Assembly (NCBI GenBank): GCA_001899635.1 | Contig: MKVQ01000002.1 | Coordinates: 273,502 to 337,501 of the forward strand | DNA: 64,000 bases | Reading direction: 5' to 3' | Source: Myxococcales bacterium 68-20 | Lineage (GTDB): Bacteria; Myxococcota_A; Polyangia; Polyangiales; Polyangiaceae | In this document: positions 17,301 through 26,856 of the stretch, in pieces | How the letters are laid out: every line of letters begins with the position of its first letter | Position numbering within the stretch: the stretch's first letter is position 1 | Program-made: the position numbers and the translations under genes | The notes under the pieces: model-generated | The model's database searches: none | What the model was told of the DNA's origin: nothing | Seen by the model: the letters and a program-made list of their open reading frames with translations, nothing else

Positions 17301-20300
17301 GCGCACGGAGACGCATCTCGAGCGCGTCGGCGAGCTCCTCGTGCTTGCCGGCAGCGGCGAGCACGGGCTCGAGGACCTCCGCCGCCTCGCGGCGAAGCTC
17401 GTCGCGGCTCTCGCCGATCTGGCGCACCGCCCGCGCGGCCTCCTCGTCGTAGCCGAACGCGAGGACCTCGCGGAAGGCTTCGAGCGCCTTTTCGTGATCG
17501 TCGAGCTCGGCGGCGAGCAAGCGTCCGATCCGCTTCGTCGTCTGCACCTTGGCGACGGGATCGGTCACGAGCTCGGCCTCGGCGCGGAGGTTGTCGAGCA
17601 GCTCGGGCCACATCTTCTCCGCCTCGTAGAGGTCGGAGAGGCGCTTCATCACCTCGGGGTCGTTCGGCTTGGTTGCGAGGGCCTGACCGAGCAGGACGAC
17701 GGCCTCCCGCCGGTCCTGGAGCCCGACCTCGTAACACTTGGCCGCGTCGAGCAGGAGCCGGTGCTTCAGATCGTCGTCGTACTCGGCGCAGAGCTCGACG
17801 CGACGGCGATAGAGGTCGACGAGCCGCGCAGCGTCGTTCCGCTCCTCGTAGAGCGGGATCAGATTGTCGAGCGTCCAGGCGTTCGAAGGCTCCAGCTCGA
17901 GGGCGCGCTCGTACGCGTCGATCGAGCCCTGCTGATCGTCGAGCATGTCGCGGCGAGCCTCGCCGATGCGACGCCAGAGGCTCGCGCGCTCTTCGTCGTC
18001 GTTCGTGAGGTCGGCCCGCTTCGCGAGCACGCGGACGAGCGTCGGCCAGTCCGAGAGCAGCGTGGCGAGCTGGTCCATCTCGTCGAGCGGACGCGAATCC
18101 GACTCGTCGAGGGAGAACAGGCGCTCCCACGCGTCGAGCGCCTTGCGCGGATCGTCGCGGCGCTGGTCGTGGAGCTTCGCGAGCGCCTCGACCAGCTCAC
18201 GCCGGCCGATGCCGTCGATCTTCTCGATCCCCTGCTCGTAGGCGTCGGCGAGATCGTCCCAGCGCGACGTCGCGACAGCGAGGCGATCGAGCTCCTCGCG
18301 CGTGTCTCCGTCGTCGGGGTCGATGGTGAAGGCCTCCTTCAAGCAGTCGAAGGCGCGCCCGAGATCGTTGCCCCGCTCCTCGAGGAGCTGCCCCACGTCC
18401 CGGAGGACGGAGACCTTCTCGTTCGGGCTGCCGGCGATCGCGTAGCGATGCCGCGCGATCTCGACCAGCTTCTGCCAGTCGTCGGCCTGCTCGTAGATCG
18501 GGCCGAGCAGCTCCACCACGCGCGGGCGGTGGTCCTCGCTCCCGAGCTTTGCCTCGAGCTCCTTCACCGCCGCCTGACCGAGCTCGCTCGCTTGCGGGGA
18601 GACGAGCCCGATCACCGCCTCGAGCTCGTCGATCGCGGAGACGGTGTCTTCGAGCTTGCCGTCGAGGACGTTCGCGAGCGACAGGCGCCACCTCGCCTCC
18701 TCCTCCGGAAGCGCGCTCTGCTCGGCACGGCGCCGGTAGAGGTCGGCGAGGTCACGCCACCTCTCACGCCGCTCGTAGAGACGGCCGAGCGCGTCGAGCG
18801 CCGTGGCATCCGTCTCGTCGACATCGAGGACGTTCCTGAACGTGACGATCGCCGCATCGTCGTCGCCGACCTCCCCCTCCTCGATCTTCGCGATCGTGTG
18901 GAGCGTCGCGACGCGGTCGACGGGGTCGGTCCGATACTCGAGCGCATCGCGGTAGAGCGCGACCCGCTCGGCCGGGCGCTTCGCCGCGGAGAGCAGGCGA
19001 TCGATCGCCCGGAACGCCTGCTGCTCGTCCTCCGGCGCAAACTGGTACGCGCGGCGGTAGAACTGGAGGGCGCGGTTCGTGTGCTTCTGGCCATCGGCTC
19101 GCGCGCCGAGCGCCTCGAACAGCTCGCCGGTTCGGTATGCGAGACGCGCCGTGGCGGGCTCGTCGGCGTCGATCTTCTCGAGCTCCCCGGCGAAGATCTC
19201 CGCGAGGCGCTCCTCCGCCGTCGCGACGCGCGCGAGGCGCTCGAGCTCTGCCCACGTTGCCTCGTCGGTCACGTCCTCGGCGAGGAGCTTCGCCATGACG
19301 TCGAGCGCAGCGCGGTAGTTCTCCTCCTGCTCCTCGTGGAGTTTCGCGAGGCGCCGGAGCAGCTCGCGACGCTCGCCGGGGTCCTCGCTCCCTTCGAGGC
19401 GCGCCTCGACCGCGCCCATCACCTTCCGCCAATCGAGGCGCGTCAGGTAGACGCCCTCGAGCATCTCGGCGGCTCGGGCGGCCTGGGCCCGATCCCCGTT
19501 CGCTCGCTGCGCGACGATCTGCTCGAGGGACTGGACGGTCGCCTCGTGCGTCGGGTCGACACGAAGGGCCTCGCCCCACGCCTCGAACGCGCGCTCGGGC
19601 TCGGCGAGCTCCTTCTCGAAGACGCGGCCGAGCGCATGGTAGAGCGTCGCACGGCGATCGAGCGTCGTCTCGTCGACGCCGAGCTCGCGCTCGTGCAGCG
19701 CGACGAGGTCGCCCCATCGCGACGACGCGGTGTAGAGGCGCTCGAGCGCTGCTACGGCCGGCGCGTCGAGCCCGAGCTCGACGATCTGCTCGTAGACTCC
19801 GATCGCGCGATCGCGGTCGCCGAGCGACACGTCGCAGATCTTCGCCTGCTTGTAGAGGATGCCCCGCTTCTCGGCGTCGCTGGTCGCGATCTCGGCGCGA
19901 CGCTTCAGCACCTCGATCAGGTGCTCGTGCTCCCCAGCCTCCTCGTGGAGGGACTCGAGCGCCGTGAGCGCGCGCGTCTCCTCGGGACGGAGCTCGAGGG
20001 CGCGGCGGTAGCATTCCTTCGCCAGCGCGGCGTCCGAGAGCTTCGTTCGTGCGAGCTCCGCAACACGCAGCAGCACGGAGACCTGCTTGTCCTCGTCGAG
20101 GATCTCGGGCAGCGCCGCGCGGTAGAGCGCCACGAGCTCCGCCCAGCTGCGCTCCCCCGTCGAAGGTGAGATGCGCTCGGAGAGCCGCTCCGCACGAGCG
20201 ATCCATTCGTCGACCGACGGCTCGGCCGCGGACTCGCGAAGGCCTCGCGACGTGTAGGCGAACGCCTTCGGCAGATCATTCAGCGGCCCCTCGGAGACCG

Positions 20301-23300
20301 AGGCCGCGCGCGACAGGAGCTCGAGGCGTGGGTCGAGCTCGCTCTCGAGCTCGATCTGGATGTCGAGGACGCGAACGAGCTTGTCGTCCGTGCCGGCTGC
20401 CTCGTACAGCGGCCGCAGGATCTCGGCCACCTCGCCACGTGCCCCTTCCTCGGCGAGGAGCTCCTCGAGCGCCTCACGCGCAGGGACCGTACCCGGATCG
20501 ATCGTCAGCGCCTGGCGGTAGGCCTCGACCGCCTCGTCGATCTCGCCGAGACGCTTGCGACGGACGTCGCCCATCCGGGTGAGGAGATCGATGCGGTCCT
20601 CCGGCTCCGTCGCGAGCCCGAGATCGGCCTCGAGGGTCTCGGCGAGATCGCGCGCGCGCTCGGCCTTCTCGTAGAGGACCGCAAGCGCGCCGAGGATCTT
20701 CCGATCCGCGCCGAAGTCGTCGAGCACCGCGCGGTACGCCAGGATCGCCTCGTCGACCTCGCCGATCGTCTCGAGCGCCTTCGCCGCACGGCCCATGAGG
20801 ACCTTCCGCGCCTCGGCGTCGTTCGCGTTCCGCTCGCGCGTCCGCAGGATCTCGACCAGGCTCCGCAGATCCCCGCCCCGCTCGTAGAGCCGATCGAGGG
20901 ACGCGAGCGCGTCGTCGTCCGCGGGATCGTCTTCGAGCCGCTCCTTCCACGCAGCGATCGCCGCCGCATCGTCGGAAAGCGACTCCTCGGAGAGCCGTGC
21001 TAGCCGGCCGAGGAGCTGGCGGCGCGCGTCGGCCTGCTCCTCGAGCTTCACCTGCGCGCGAAGGATGCCGGCAAGCTCGCCGTACTTGCCTCCCGCGAGG
21101 TAGATCCGCTCGAGGGCGCGCGTGGCCGGGAGCGCGATCGACGGGTCCTCCGGTGCGAGCTCGAAGACCTGCCGGAACACGCCCTCGGATCGGTCCACCC
21201 GCCCCGCCTCTTCGTGGATCCGTGCGACGTCGCCGAGGATCTCGGCGCGCGGCTGCGGAGCATCGGCGTTCTTCGCCGCCGCCGTCAGCACCTCGGCGGC
21301 CTCCTCTCGCTTACCGAGGCGCGTCGCGATCTCGAGGTAGCGCTGCCGCGCCTCGACATCGCCGGGCGAGAGCGGCAAGAGGCGCGCGTACGTCTCGAAG
21401 GAGCCGGCGTCGTCGATGAGGCGCTCGTCGCGCAGCTCGGCGACGCGGCGGAGCAGCTCGCGCCGCTCGACGTCATCGGCGACGAACTCGAGCCGGATCT
21501 CGAGCACGCGCACGAGATCGCTGATCTCGTCGCGATCGGAGTACACGCCCTCGAGGATGATCGCCGCGCGCTGCCGCAGATCGGGATGCACGAGGCACTT
21601 CTCGACGAGCTCGCGTGCCTCTCGGCTCGACGTGTCCCCGAGGACGACCTCTTCGAGGTGATCGAGCGCGTTCTTCGGGTCACCGAGCTTCACGAAGAGG
21701 AGCGTGCCGAGCCGGAGCTTGAGCTGAACGCTGGCGGTGCTCCCGGCGAGCTCGATGCGACGGCGCAGGAGATCGGCGAGGTTCTGCCACCGCTCGTGCG
21801 CGGCATAGAGCTTGTCGAGGGCGAAGATCGCCTGCTCGTGCCCGGGCTCGAGTTCGAGGATGCGCTCGTAATAGTGGATGGCCTTCGCCCCGTCGCTCGT
21901 GATCTCCTCGGCGATGATCGCGACCTCCGCGAGGAGATCGGTCCGGCGCTCCGCGCTCTCGGTCGCGGCGACCATGCGCTCGTAGAGCGCCTCGAGGTCC
22001 TTCCAGCGCTCGCGCGTCGTCAGGATCTGCTTCAGACGGAGGAACGCGCGATCGTTGCCCGGGTCGCGCGCGAGGATGCGCTCGAGGTAGGGCGTCGCGA
22101 GATCGATCTCGCCGAGGTTCTCGTCGTAGAGCGTGGCGGCGCGCTCGGCGAGGTCCATCTCGACGTGCACGGGCAGGCCGGTCTCGCCCGTCTCGGGCAC
22201 GGCCTGCGTGATCGTCTCGACGAACTGCTGGGTGCGCCCCGTCTTGTTGGCGAGGACGGCGAGCCGATCCCACAGATCGAGCTCGCTCGGGTACTCGAGC
22301 GCTGCCTTCGCGAGGACCTCGAACGCCGCCAGCCGATCGCCGAGGTTCTGCTTCACCGCGGCGAGACGGAGGTGGAGCGCGAGCCGGTCCTGCTTGGACG
22401 GTGCAGTCGCGATCAGCACCCCGAGCACGTCCCCCTGCTTCTCGAACTGACCCGCGGCCGCATAGGCCGCCTCGAGCAGGATCGCAGCGTCCTTGCGTGT
22501 CTCGGCGAGGGGCATGAGCTCCTCGACGAGAGCGATCACCTGCGCGTGCTGCGGCGCGATCTCGAGCGCACGCGTCGCGGCGGCGAGGGCCTCGCGCGGG
22601 TTCTCGAGCGGCCCGAGGTAGAGGCGCGCGAGATCGAGCTCGCGCGCGACGCGGTTCGCCCCCTCCTCGAGGTCACGCTCGCGCGAGAGAATGCCGGCCG
22701 CGCCCTCTGCGTCACCGGCAGCGAGGAGCAGCCGCGACAGCGCGCGAAGCGAGCCGACGTGCTCCGGATCGATGCCGAGCAGCTCCTTGTGGATCTCGGT
22801 CGCCCGGGCGGGCTCAGCGAACGCCTCTTCTTCGAGGAGCGCCCACTCCGCGAGGAGCGGCACCGCCGCCCTTCCCTCCGCGCGGTTCACGCGCAGCCGG
22901 AACAGCCACCGGAGGTCGTCGTGCCGGTCCGGAGACGAGCGCAGGAGGCGGTCGAGCCCCGCGATCGCGGCCTCGTCCTCCGGGTTGGCCTCGATGAGGT
23001 CCTTGTAAGCGAGGACGGCATCGTCGGGCTTGCCCGCATGTTGCGCGGACACCTCGGCGAGCTTCATCCTCAGCTCGCGCTGTTCGTCCGCCCCCTCCGC
23101 CGACTCGAGCCGCGCCTGGATCGCCTGCGCGAGCCCCGCCCACTCGCCGGAGGCGCGAGCCCATGCTTCGAGCGACGCGAGCGTCCCCTCGGCGGTCGGC
23201 GCGAGCTCGTAGGCCTTCTTCGCGTAGCGGAACGCGGCCGGCCTGTCCGCGAGCCGATGGCCGACGACCTCCGCGAGCTTCTCGTAGAAACCGCGACGCT

Positions 23301-25887
23301 CGACGTCGTCGGCCGCGTGCGAGAGGAGCACCTCGTAGAGGGCCGGCAGGCGCGCCCACTTCTCGTCCTTCTCGTAGAGCGGGACGAGCGCGGCGGCGGC
23401 TCGCTTGTCGTCCGGCTTCATGGACAGAACGCGCTCGTAGGAGCGGAATGCGCGCTCGGGCACGCCGATCTTCTGCTCGTAGATCTCGGCGACGCGGAAC
23501 GAGAGCGCGATCTTCGCCTCCCGTTCGGTGACGCGGTCGGCGGTGCCGGAGAGGACGTCGGCGAGCCCGTCCCAATCGTTTGCGGAAGCGTAGAGCTCGG
23601 TGAGCCCGTCGTAGTCGGCCATCGCGAGGTAGCTCTCGCGGAGGATCCGGAGCGCCTTCGCGTGTCCCGGGCTCAGATCGAGCACGCGACGCCACACACG
23701 CAGCGATCCCGCGTGATCCTGGAGCCGGTCGGAGTAAACGGCCCCGAGCTTCTGCAGGATGGCGAGTCGCACCTGCGAGTCGTCGGCGAGCTCGACACGA
23801 CGTTCGAGCACCTCGGCGACGGTCGCGAAGTCCTTGTCACGCTCCGCCTGCTTCTCGAGGGCGTCCAGCGCAGCGGCGTCGTCGGGATCCTCCGCGAGGA
23901 TCAGCTTGTAGAGGCGGGTCGCGTCGGCGCCGCGATCGAGACGGTCGGCGGCCATCTTCGCCATCTCGCCCCAGAGCTCACGCCGCTCGGCGCCGCTCGC
24001 GCGCTTCGACTCGGCGTCGTAGAGGTCGTAGAGCTGACGGTACGCGCGCCGCTTGCCGTAGAGCTCCTTCAGCCTCTCGACCGCGTCGCGATCGTCGGGA
24101 CGAGCCTCGCGGAGCTTCTCGAAGGCCTCGACCGCGTTCTGGACGTTGGAGAACTGCTCGAGCCAGCGTTTCCCGGCCGCGCGATAGAGCTCCGCCTTCA
24201 CGCCCGGATCGGGCTCGAGCTCCGCAAGGCGCATCTGCGTCGTGAGCAGGTCACGCCAGCGACCGAGCGCCTCGTAGACGCGCGCGAGCTCGCGGACGGC
24301 GTCGGCGTCGTTCGCGTCCAGCGCGATGGTCTGCGAGAGCACCGTCACCAGCGCCGAGTCGCTCTTGATGTTCTCGCGGTAGATCTGCGCGATCTCGCGG
24401 AGCACCGGGAGGCGCGTGGCGGCGTCGTCCGGCGACACGCGCTCTAGCTCGGAGCGGAGCAGATCGGCGAGGTGGTTGAACGAGCCGCTCGTGCGGTAGA
24501 GACGCTTGAGGGCCTCGCGCGCCTCGGTGTTGTTCGGCTGCGAGCGGAGCAGCGTGCGCCACTGCTCGATCGCCTTCTGCGCGTTCGCCCCCTCCTCGGC
24601 GAGCTGGGCGATCTCGCCGGCGAGCTTCGCACGCTCGGGTCCGTCGGGCATCGCGCGCTGCGCGTCGGTGAGGATCTGGACGAGCCGGGTCTGCTCGCCC
24701 TTGTGCAGGCACCACTCGCGGAAGAAGTCGAGCATTCCCGGATGCGCGGGCTCGTGCTTGCGCAGGCGCTCGAAGTAAGGCTCCGCCGCGTCCGTCTTGT
24801 GCCGCATCCTCCAGTTGACCATCGCGATCTGGAGGACGATGCCGACCTCCTGGCCCGGGCGGACGCCACCGCCCGAGAGCTGGTCGTCGTAGAGCGCCAC
24901 GAGATGGTCCCACATCTCGCCTTCAGTGAAGTGATCGACGAGCGCGCGCGTCGCCTCGGCGTGCCCGGGAGAGAGATCGAGGATCTTCTCGTAAGCGGCC
25001 ATGGCGCGCTCCTTCGCGGAGGGCTTCTTCTTGAGCACGCGCGCCAGCCGCGTGTACGCCGCGACCTTCTCGTCCTTCGCCGTGACTTCGGTCGCGAAGG
25101 CGTCGAGCGCGGTCGCGAGCTCTTCCCACCGCTCCTCGCCGCCGAGAATGCGCTCGAGGAGGACCGCCGCGCGGCGGTTCTTCGGATCGGAGACCAGCGC
25201 GTCGCGGAGGAGGCCGATGATCTTCTCGAGGAGATCGCGCCGCGGGTCCTTGCCCTCCTTCGCGGACGCCCCCTTGTCCTTCTTCTTCCCCTTCCGCTTG
25301 CTCTTCGGGCCGCTCTCTTCCTCGTCCATCTTCGTCGCGTCGGCGAGCGCACGTGCCTCCAGCTCGGGGCGCGCATAGCGGTAGGCGATCTCCGCTGCGC
25401 TGACGAGGAGCGAGCTCTTGAACGCCGGGTCGTTCGCGGACTTCGCCTCCGTGAAGTACTTCTGTGCGAGGTCCTTCCACCTCCCGCGCTTCACCTCGCT
25501 GCGCTCGATCGCCTCCTCGGCACCAGCGTCGCCGGGGCGAAGCGCGAGGACACGGCGGTACGCCGCGAGCGCGCCAGCATCGTCGAGCAGCACGTCGTCA
25601 CGTACGCGAGCGAGCTCGAGGGCCAGCTCCGCCTCGCGCTCTCCGGTCGCGAGCGCCGCTTCGATCTCTAGGAGGTCCGCGACGGCCTCGTACTCGCGCC
25701 GCATCTCGTGTGCCCGGCGTGCAGCTTCGAGGAGCGACGCGAGCTCGCTTGCGCCCATCTCGCCCGGATCCACGGTGCCATCGGCCCCCGCATAGCCGAG
25801 AGCCGAACGGAGCTCGTTCCAAGCCTGCTCGTTGTCGGGCTCGTCCTGGAGGACGCCCAAGGCGTTGCGAATCGTGTTGGCGCTCAT
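14365..25887 (-). CDS. Giant TPR-repeat scaffold protein (3,840 aa)
   Basis: One uninterrupted frame of 3,840 residues built almost entirely of helical TPR-like hairpins. The repeating unit is about 75 residues (two hairpins) with the pattern A-Y-x-x-L-x-L-x-P near its start and R-W-x-D-L, then L-x-x-R, later, so about fifty units fit (estimated from length). A lysine-rich linker interrupts at residues 187-216. Near the C-terminus a proline-rich linker (PPGGSMIPPPPPH) precedes about 220 residues of more canonical TPRs ending AKTMLAELKG. There is no signal peptide or membrane segment, so it is cytoplasmic. ATG 25887 is chosen because MSANTIRNALGVLQDEPDN begins the helical fold. A perfect dyad lies just upstream. 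Confidence 0.85.
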   Translation of the reverse strand: MSANTIRNALGVLQDEPDNEQAWNELRSALGYAGADGTVDPGEMGASELASLLEAARRAHEMRREYEAVADLLEIEAALATGEREAELALELARVRDDVLLDDAGALAAYRRVLALRPGDAGAEEAIERSEVKRGRWKDLAQKYFTEAKSANDPAFKSSLLVSAAEIAYRYARPELEARALADATKMDEEESGPKSKRKGKKKDKGASAKEGKDPRRDLLEKIIGLLRDALVSDPKNRRAAVLLERILGGEERWEELATALDAFATEVTAKDEKVAAYTRLARVLKKKPSAKERAMAAYEKILDLSPGHAEATRALVDHFTEGEMWDHLVALYDDQLSGGGVRPGQEVGIVLQIAMVNWRMRHKTDAAEPYFERLRKHEPAHPGMLDFFREWCLHKGEQTRLVQILTDAQRAMPDGPERAKLAGEIAQLAEEGANAQKAIEQWRTLLRSQPNNTEAREALKRLYRTSGSFNHLADLLRSELERVSPDDAATRLPVLREIAQIYRENIKSDSALVTVLSQTIALDANDADAVRELARVYEALGRWRDLLTTQMRLAELEPDPGVKAELYRAAGKRWLEQFSNVQNAVEAFEKLREARPDDRDAVERLKELYGKRRAYRQLYDLYDAESKRASGAERRELWGEMAKMAADRLDRGADATRLYKLILAEDPDDAAALDALEKQAERDKDFATVAEVLERRVELADDSQVRLAILQKLGAVYSDRLQDHAGSLRVWRRVLDLSPGHAKALRILRESYLAMADYDGLTELYASANDWDGLADVLSGTADRVTEREAKIALSFRVAEIYEQKIGVPERAFRSYERVLSMKPDDKRAAAALVPLYEKDEKWARLPALYEVLLSHAADDVERRGFYEKLAEVVGHRLADRPAAFRYAKKAYELAPTAEGTLASLEAWARASGEWAGLAQAIQARLESAEGADEQRELRMKLAEVSAQHAGKPDDAVLAYKDLIEANPEDEAAIAGLDRLLRSSPDRHDDLRWLFRLRVNRAEGRAAVPLLAEWALLEEEAFAEPARATEIHKELLGIDPEHVGSLRALSRLLLAAGDAEGAAGILSRERDLEEGANRVARELDLARLYLGPLENPREALAAATRALEIAPQHAQVIALVEELMPLAETRKDAAILLEAAYAAAGQFEKQGDVLGVLIATAPSKQDRLALHLRLAAVKQNLGDRLAAFEVLAKAALEYPSELDLWDRLAVLANKTGRTQQFVETITQAVPETGETGLPVHVEMDLAERAATLYDENLGEIDLATPYLERILARDPGNDRAFLRLKQILTTRERWKDLEALYERMVAATESAERRTDLLAEVAIIAEEITSDGAKAIHYYERILELEPGHEQAIFALDKLYAAHERWQNLADLLRRRIELAGSTASVQLKLRLGTLLFVKLGDPKNALDHLEEVVLGDTSSREARELVEKCLVHPDLRQRAAIILEGVYSDRDEISDLVRVLEIRLEFVADDVERRELLRRVAELRDERLIDDAGSFETYARLLPLSPGDVEARQRYLEIATRLGKREEAAEVLTAAAKNADAPQPRAEILGDVARIHEEAGRVDRSEGVFRQVFELAPEDPSIALPATRALERIYLAGGKYGELAGILRAQVKLEEQADARRQLLGRLARLSEESLSDDAAAIAAWKERLEDDPADDDALASLDRLYERGGDLRSLVEILRTRERNANDAEARKVLMGRAAKALETIGEVDEAILAYRAVLDDFGADRKILGALAVLYEKAERARDLAETLEADLGLATEPEDRIDLLTRMGDVRRKRLGEIDEAVEAYRQALTIDPGTVPAREALEELLAEEGARGEVAEILRPLYEAAGTDDKLVRVLDIQIELESELDPRLELLSRAASVSEGPLNDLPKAFAYTSRGLRESAAEPSVDEWIARAERLSERISPSTGERSWAELVALYRAALPEILDEDKQVSVLLRVAELARTKLSDAALAKECYRRALELRPEETRALTALESLHEEAGEHEHLIEVLKRRAEIATSDAEKRGILYKQAKICDVSLGDRDRAIGVYEQIVELGLDAPAVAALERLYTASSRWGDLVALHERELGVDETTLDRRATLYHALGRVFEKELAEPERAFEAWGEALRVDPTHEATVQSLEQIVAQRANGDRAQAARAAEMLEGVYLTRLDWRKVMGAVEARLEGSEDPGERRELLRRLAKLHEEQEENYRAALDVMAKLLAEDVTDEATWAELERLARVATAEERLAEIFAGELEKIDADEPATARLAYRTGELFEALGARADGQKHTNRALQFYRRAYQFAPEDEQQAFRAIDRLLSAAKRPAERVALYRDALEYRTDPVDRVATLHTIAKIEEGEVGDDDAAIVTFRNVLDVDETDATALDALGRLYERRERWRDLADLYRRRAEQSALPEEEARWRLSLANVLDGKLEDTVSAIDELEAVIGLVSPQASELGQAAVKELEAKLGSEDHRPRVVELLGPIYEQADDWQKLVEIARHRYAIAGSPNEKVSVLRDVGQLLEERGNDLGRAFDCLKEAFTIDPDDGDTREELDRLAVATSRWDDLADAYEQGIEKIDGIGRRELVEALAKLHDQRRDDPRKALDAWERLFSLDESDSRPLDEMDQLATLLSDWPTLVRVLAKRADLTNDDEERASLWRRIGEARRDMLDDQQGSIDAYERALELEPSNAWTLDNLIPLYEERNDAARLVDLYRRRVELCAEYDDDLKHRLLLDAAKCYEVGLQDRREAVVLLGQALATKPNDPEVMKRLSDLYEAEKMWPELLDNLRAEAELVTDPVAKVQTTKRIGRLLAAELDDHEKALEAFREVLAFGYDEEAARAVRQIGESRDELRREAAEVLEPVLAAAGKHEELADALEMRLRAQTEAFERAGTLRAIAKVTEDSLRDLGRAERALLRALAEQPDDGALHADIERVAALIGKDGWSLYADTLGERAASIFDARVTADLFMRLGKVAERELSDLPRAAEAYARAAEQGGDGPEVLVALERVQGGLGDTRALVDVLERRIAIEEDGAAQADLYHRLASLQIDAIGDKAQGLATLRLAVERVPEHAQAREAIERLLADDALFDDAFDTLEGVYRSTNRGEDLARLYERRVDRADGTRAKTRARLELARVRENEANDPVGAQRAVEAALVGEPTDADALTELERLAEKNNAWREAADALGRALEAHDRAAAGATGAAELWARLGGWHRDKVGDLSSAEGAFAKALDADPENIELVRALETLRRGPGRERDRVATLRRLVKLEGEPDRKRELAREAAELAEVTLADAKLAEEVLRELLAENDADAWANGELTRLRENAGDYQEVVTLLLKRAEAESDGDQALRLRHRAAEVASERLGDRDRAVALYEEILEQERGDVRAQERLRALYRELGKYNELARLLAMLIELAESADARSHLRVDLARLQLEKFENVRDATDTLRAILDEDPDHEEAAKVLGALFEKAEQYAELSELQTSLVERARARGEAALELSRMVVLGETLELRVKDARRALEIYEQVLERDARHAEALEAVARLAEGRGAWDKAERALASLLETASGARAVEIALRLASARKELGDEQGMEDALKRALEADPESTDVRERLGQLYERAKKWAELAGLLASNADIIAAAYGGIVAPPPEVAPVGRSSNPPGGSMIPPPPPHVAEQVKLLRRAAEIHLVERKAPADAVPVLERVTELVPSDRELLLLLCDAYTASQRERDAATVLERIIASFGSKRTKELSLYHHRLGRALATLGEKDVALTQLDMAFKIDPGSIEVLRDLGVLAIEIGDLDRAQKTFRALLLQRLDAQSGITKGEVFYYLGEISMKQGDKAKAVQMLERAVENDPNLARAKTMLAELKG

Positions 25888-25907
25888 CTTGATCCCGGGT
25901 GAAACGA

Positions 25908-25941
25908 TTCTCGAATGTAAGCCGTCCACATCATTCGAGAA
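25908..25941. promoter_or_regulatory. Perfect 10-base dyad upstream of the giant TPR gene
   Basis: TTCTCGAATG (25908-25917) and CATTCGAGAA (25932-25941) are perfect reverse complements separated by 14 bases. The element lies 21-54 bases upstream of the giant TPR start and about 145 bases upstream of the divergent acyltransferase gene. It could be an operator or a 5' mRNA hairpin. Confidence 0.5.
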
Positions 25942-26085
25942 AGGCGAGGTGACAGACTGCGGCGCAGCGATGGTATTGAGCCTTTCCCGCGCAAGCAAGC
26001 ACGCGGTTTGCGGCAGTTGCGGAGCACAGCGGCCGCGTCGTCACCGGCGATCTCCCTGCTTTCCCACGCCCTTTTCTGTGGGAGG

Positions 26086-26856
26086 ATGGCGACCCTCGTT
26101 TCCTCGGGCGTGACCGTGCCTCTCGGGAAATCCCTCCTCCTGTCACTCCGCAACGTCTTCGAGACGCTGTACGTCTCCGCGCCGACGGTCGTCGATGCCT
26201 TCCGCGGCACGGTCTCGAGGAAGGTCTGCGACGAGCGGCTCGAGTCATGGGCGTCACGGGTCGTCGCCAACAGCGAGATGATGGTCTCCGTCCACGGACG
26301 CGAGAACATCCCGTCGGGGCTCACCGGGCACGGCTCGGGACCGGCGTTCCTGGTGATGAGCAACCACCAGTCGCACTACGACGTGGCGGTCCTCTATTAC
26401 GTCCTCGGCTCCAGCATCCGCATGATCGCAAAGCGCGAGCTCTTCGATCTCCCCGTGTTCGGCGGGGCGCTGAGGGCCGCGGGCTTCATCTCGATCGACC
26501 GCAAGAACACCGAGCGCGCGATCGCGAGTCTCGACGATGCGAAGCAGGAGCTCGCCGCCGGGGTCCCGATCTGGATCGCGCCCGAGGGAACGCGTAGCCC
26601 CACCGGCAAGCTCCTGCCGTTCAAGAAGGGTGGCTTCGTCCTCGCGCTCGCCACGGGCGCTCCCATCCTCCCGGTGAGCATCCGTGGGACGCGCGACGTG
26701 CTCCGCGCCAAGGGCATGCTGTCGAAGCCGGGCGTCGAGGTCTTCGTGACAATCCATCCCCCGGTCGATCCGGCGCGATTCTCTCACCTGAGTCCCAAGG
26801 CTGCCCGAGATGCCCTGGCCGAAGAGGTGAGACGCGCAATCGCGAGCGGTCTTTGA
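26086..26856 (+). CDS. PlsC-type 1-acylglycerol-3-phosphate acyltransferase
   Basis: 256 aa. Acyltransferase blocks in order: SNHQSHYDV (NHx4D catalytic motif, about residues 87-95), GGALRAAGFISIDR, IAPEGTRSPTG and ILPVSIRGT. It probably makes phosphatidic acid or acylates a related lipid at the inner membrane. The start is uncertain: GGAGG abuts this ATG with no spacing, and weak GTG or TTG starts lie nearby. Its stop overlaps the next ATG by one base (TGATG), so it is coupled to the lipid kinase. It is divergent from the giant TPR gene. Confidence 0.85.
   Translation: MATLVSSGVTVPLGKSLLLSLRNVFETLYVSAPTVVDAFRGTVSRKVCDERLESWASRVVANSEMMVSVHGRENIPSGLTGHGSGPAFLVMSNHQSHYDVAVLYYVLGSSIRMIAKRELFDLPVFGGALRAAGFISIDRKNTERAIASLDDAKQELAAGVPIWIAPEGTRSPTGKLLPFKKGGFVLALATGAPILPVSIRGTRDVLRAKGMLSKPGVEVFVTIHPPVDPARFSHLSPKAARDALAEEVRRAIASGL

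Noticed and set aside
16738..20169. A 1,143-codon open frame on the plus strand, antisense to the giant TPR gene
   Set aside because: It is the mirror of a strongly biased G/C third-position gene. The predicted sequence is Arg/Leu/Glu-rich without domains, and the TPR reading explains the region fully.
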